Shown here: piece after piece, positions 62,546 to 64,000 of the stretch
Position numbering within the stretch: the first letter of the stretch is position 1
How the letters are laid out: every line of letters begins with the position of its first letter
Assembly (NCBI GenBank): GCA_965233705.1
Contig: CBDDTF010000003.1
Span: forward strand, 558,001-622,000
From: Algihabitans sp965233705
GTDB taxonomy: Bacteria > Pseudomonadota > Alphaproteobacteria > Kiloniellales > DSM-21159
Direction of reading: 5' to 3'
Length of the DNA: 64,000 bases
The notes under the pieces: model-generated
Databases searched by the model: none
The model's input: only the letters and a program-made list of their open reading frames with translations
Told to the model about the DNA's origin: nothing
Made by a program: the position numbers and the translations under genes

Positions 62546-63823
62546 ATGGGCGCAGGCCCCCAGGACCAGGCGGCGAACGCGGCGCCCGACACCGGCGCGG
62601 TGACGCTGGAGACGATCCGGCAGGCGGCGGAGACGCTGCGCGCGCAGGTGGTGCGCACGCCCCTGGTGCCGGCCTTCCGTCTGTCGCGCCAGCTCGGCTG
62701 CGAGCTGTTCCTCAAGTGCGAGAACTTCCAGGTCACCGGCTCCTTCAAGGACCGCGGCGCCTGCAACAAGCTGATGCGCCTGGACCCGGCGCAGGCGCGG
62801 CGCGGGGTGATCGCCATGTCCGCCGGCAACCACGCCCAGGGGGTGGCCTACCACGCCCAGCGCCTGGGCATTCCGGCGACCATCGTGATGCCCGAGTTCG
62901 CGCCCTTCACCAAGGTGCAGCGCACCCGCGCCTACGGCGCCCGGGTGGTGCAGGTCGGCGACACGCTCGACGTCTCGGCCGGCAAGGCGCGCGAGATCGC
63001 CGAGGCCGAAGGGCTGACCTTCGTGCATCCCTACGACGACCCGGCGATCGTCGCCGGGCAGGGGACGATCGGGCTGGAGATCCTGGCCGACGCCCCCGAG
63101 CTGGAGGTGCTGGTGGTGCCGATTGGCGGCGGCGGCCTGATCTCCGGCATCGCCACGGCGGCCAAGGCGCTCAACCCGCGGCTGGAGATCGTCGGCGTCG
63201 AGGCGGCGCTCTTCCCCTCCATGCTGCAGGCGCTGCGCGGCGAGCCGGTGCAGGCCGGCGGCACCACACTGGCCGACGGGATCGCGGTGAAGACCCCCGG
63301 CAAGCTGACGATGGAGATCGTGCGCGCGCTGGTCGACGAGATCCGCCTGGTCGACGAGGCGGCGCTGGAGACCGCCGTGCATCGCCTGGCCGAGGAGCAG
63401 AAGCTCGTCGCCGAGGGCGCCGGCGCGGCGGGGCTGGCGGCGATCGTCGCCGAGCCCGAGCGCTACGCCGGGCGCAAGGTCGGCGTGGTGGTCTGCGGCG
63501 GCAACATCGACATGCGCCTGCTCTCCGGCGTGCTGATCCGCGGCCTGGTGCGCGACAGCCGCCTGGTGCGCCTGCGCATCGCCATCGTCGACCAGCCGGG
63601 CCAGCTCGCCCGCCTCTCCCAGGTGATCGGCAAGACCGGCGCCAACATCATCGAGGTGAACCACCAGCGTCTCTTCGCCGACGTGCCGGCCAAGCGCGCC
63701 GACATCGACGTCACGCTGGAGACCCGCGACGCCGAGCATGTCGAGGAGATCACGGCCGCCCTGGACGGCGCCGGCTTCCCCGCCCGCGTGCTGGCCAGCC
63801 GCTCGACCGACCCGACGAGCTGA
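62546..63823 (+). CDS. ilvA: Threonine ammonia-lyase with ACT domain
   Basis: This is a 425-residue PLP enzyme that deaminates threonine (and serine) to 2-oxobutanoate. PLP Lys68 is in TGSFKDRGA and the phosphate loop GGGGLISG follows near 193. A C-terminal ACT domain (about 345-425; LRIAIVDQPGQLARLSQVIGKTGANI) suggests amino-acid control. The anabolic (ilvA) or catabolic (tdcB) role is unclear: the single ACT domain and its size are closer to the short threonine dehydratase found in many alphaproteobacteria. It starts 93 bp after the acylase and ends in a good terminator. Confidence 0.9.
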   Translation: MGAGPQDQAANAAPDTGAVTLETIRQAAETLRAQVVRTPLVPAFRLSRQLGCELFLKCENFQVTGSFKDRGACNKLMRLDPAQARRGVIAMSAGNHAQGVAYHAQRLGIPATIVMPEFAPFTKVQRTRAYGARVVQVGDTLDVSAGKAREIAEAEGLTFVHPYDDPAIVAGQGTIGLEILADAPELEVLVVPIGGGGLISGIATAAKALNPRLEIVGVEAALFPSMLQALRGEPVQAGGTTLADGIAVKTPGKLTMEIVRALVDEIRLVDEAALETAVHRLAEEQKLVAEGAGAAGLAAIVAEPERYAGRKVGVVVCGGNIDMRLLSGVLIRGLVRDSRLVRLRIAIVDQPGQLARLSQVIGKTGANIIEVNHQRLFADVPAKRADIDVTLETRDAEHVEEITAALDGAGFPARVLASRSTDPTS

Positions 63824-63866
63824 TCCGGGGCGCGGCTCAGCCGCCCGCGCCGCAGGCGCCGAACGC

Positions 63867-63908
63867 AAGACCCCCGGTGTCGCGGTGACGCCGGGGGTCT
63901 TCGCTTTG
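63867..63908 (+). terminator. Intrinsic terminator after threonine ammonia-lyase
   Basis: An 11-bp stem (AAGACCCCCGG / CCGGGGGTCTT) with a 13-base loop is followed by CGCTTTG. It lies between the lyase and the convergent Fe-S gene and could serve both. Confidence 0.75.
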
Positions 63909-63945
63909 CAGGTCGCGGCCGTGTCGCGGCGCCGGCCGCCGCGGC

Positions 63946-64000
63946 TCAGACCGAGAAGCTTTCGCCGCAGCCGCAGCGGCTCTTTTCGTTGGGGTTGTTG
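63946..64000 (-). CDS. C-terminus of an IscA/ErpA-type iron-sulfur insertion protein (cut by the window edge)
   Basis: Only the last 17 residues are in the window, reading NNPNEKSRCGCGESFSV before a TGA. The CxC-near-C-terminus motif (C-G-C-G) followed by xSF is the signature of A-type Fe-S carriers (ErpA, IscA, SufA). Two of the three Fe-S ligand cysteines are the ones seen. ErpA is the most likely, by the NPN-K-CGCG end, but the rest is outside the window. Confidence 0.8.
   Translation of the reverse strand, partial: NNPNEKSRCGCGESFSV

Overview
This window is 64 kb of a high-GC alphaproteobacterial chromosome, most likely from the Rhodospirillales/Kiloniellales side of the class. The assignment rests on gene order and protein type (secY-adk-rpsM-rpsK-rpoA-rplQ followed by a Deg protease, rarA, crcB, rluC, a HAD phosphatase and an ATP12 chaperone). 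No single marker gene was compared with a database. Nearly all codons end in G or C, which produces very long false antisense reading frames. These have been left out.

Region 1 (1-25.8 kb) is housekeeping expression machinery, all on the + strand: the 3' two thirds of rpoB, rpoC with a terminator, a new promoter with a structured leader, rpsG-fusA-tuf, the full S10 and spc ribosomal operons (rpsJ to rplO), secY-adk, then a strong promoter and rpsM-rpsK-rpoA-rplQ. The striking gap is rpsL (S12): it normally lies between rpoC and rpsG, but the 607 bp there hold only a terminator, a promoter and hairpins.

Region 2 (25.8-37.2 kb) starts with a small PepSY-like secreted protein on the - strand. 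It is followed on the + strand by a Deg-family periplasmic protease, rarA, an isochorismatase-like hydrolase, crcB-rluC-HAD-asmA (start/stop overlaps), ATP12 and the propionyl-CoA carboxylase beta subunit. Region 3 (37.2-44.5 kb) has a - strand operon of a TPR/beta-barrel outer-membrane protein with a FecR-domain protein. Divergent from it run parC, trkH and a TrkA-type K+ regulator.

Region 4 (44.5-54.5 kb) is all on the - strand. It holds a dicarboxylate/keto-acid type TRAP transporter with a promoter, a terminator between the binding protein and the permeases, and an unusually long small permease. Next come an Asp/Glu leucyltransferase (bpt), an alpha-E protein and a circularly permuted ATP-grasp, an RDD membrane protein, and a motB gene broken by a one-base frameshift. 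Region 5 (54.2-64 kb) holds a small unrecognised protein, a PfpI/DJ-1 family protein and an ECF sigma factor. It then has an AT-rich gene-free island, a small membrane protein, the reverse transsulfuration pair (cystathionine gamma-lyase/synthase and cystathionine beta-synthase), a penicillin-acylase family hydrolase, threonine ammonia-lyase and the last codons of an IscA/ErpA-type Fe-S protein.

Two genome-style features recur. Short tandem repeats (12-18 bp units, 3-5 copies) occur both between genes and, in frame, inside genes. A palindromic intergenic element sits directly after the stop codons of rpoA and pccB. I saw no tRNA or rRNA genes, CRISPR array, prophage or insertion sequence. The best candidates for unusual biology are the missing rpsL with its structured leader, the ATP-grasp/alpha-E pair placed against bpt, the beta-barrel/FecR pair, and the coiled-coil-extended TRAP small permease.
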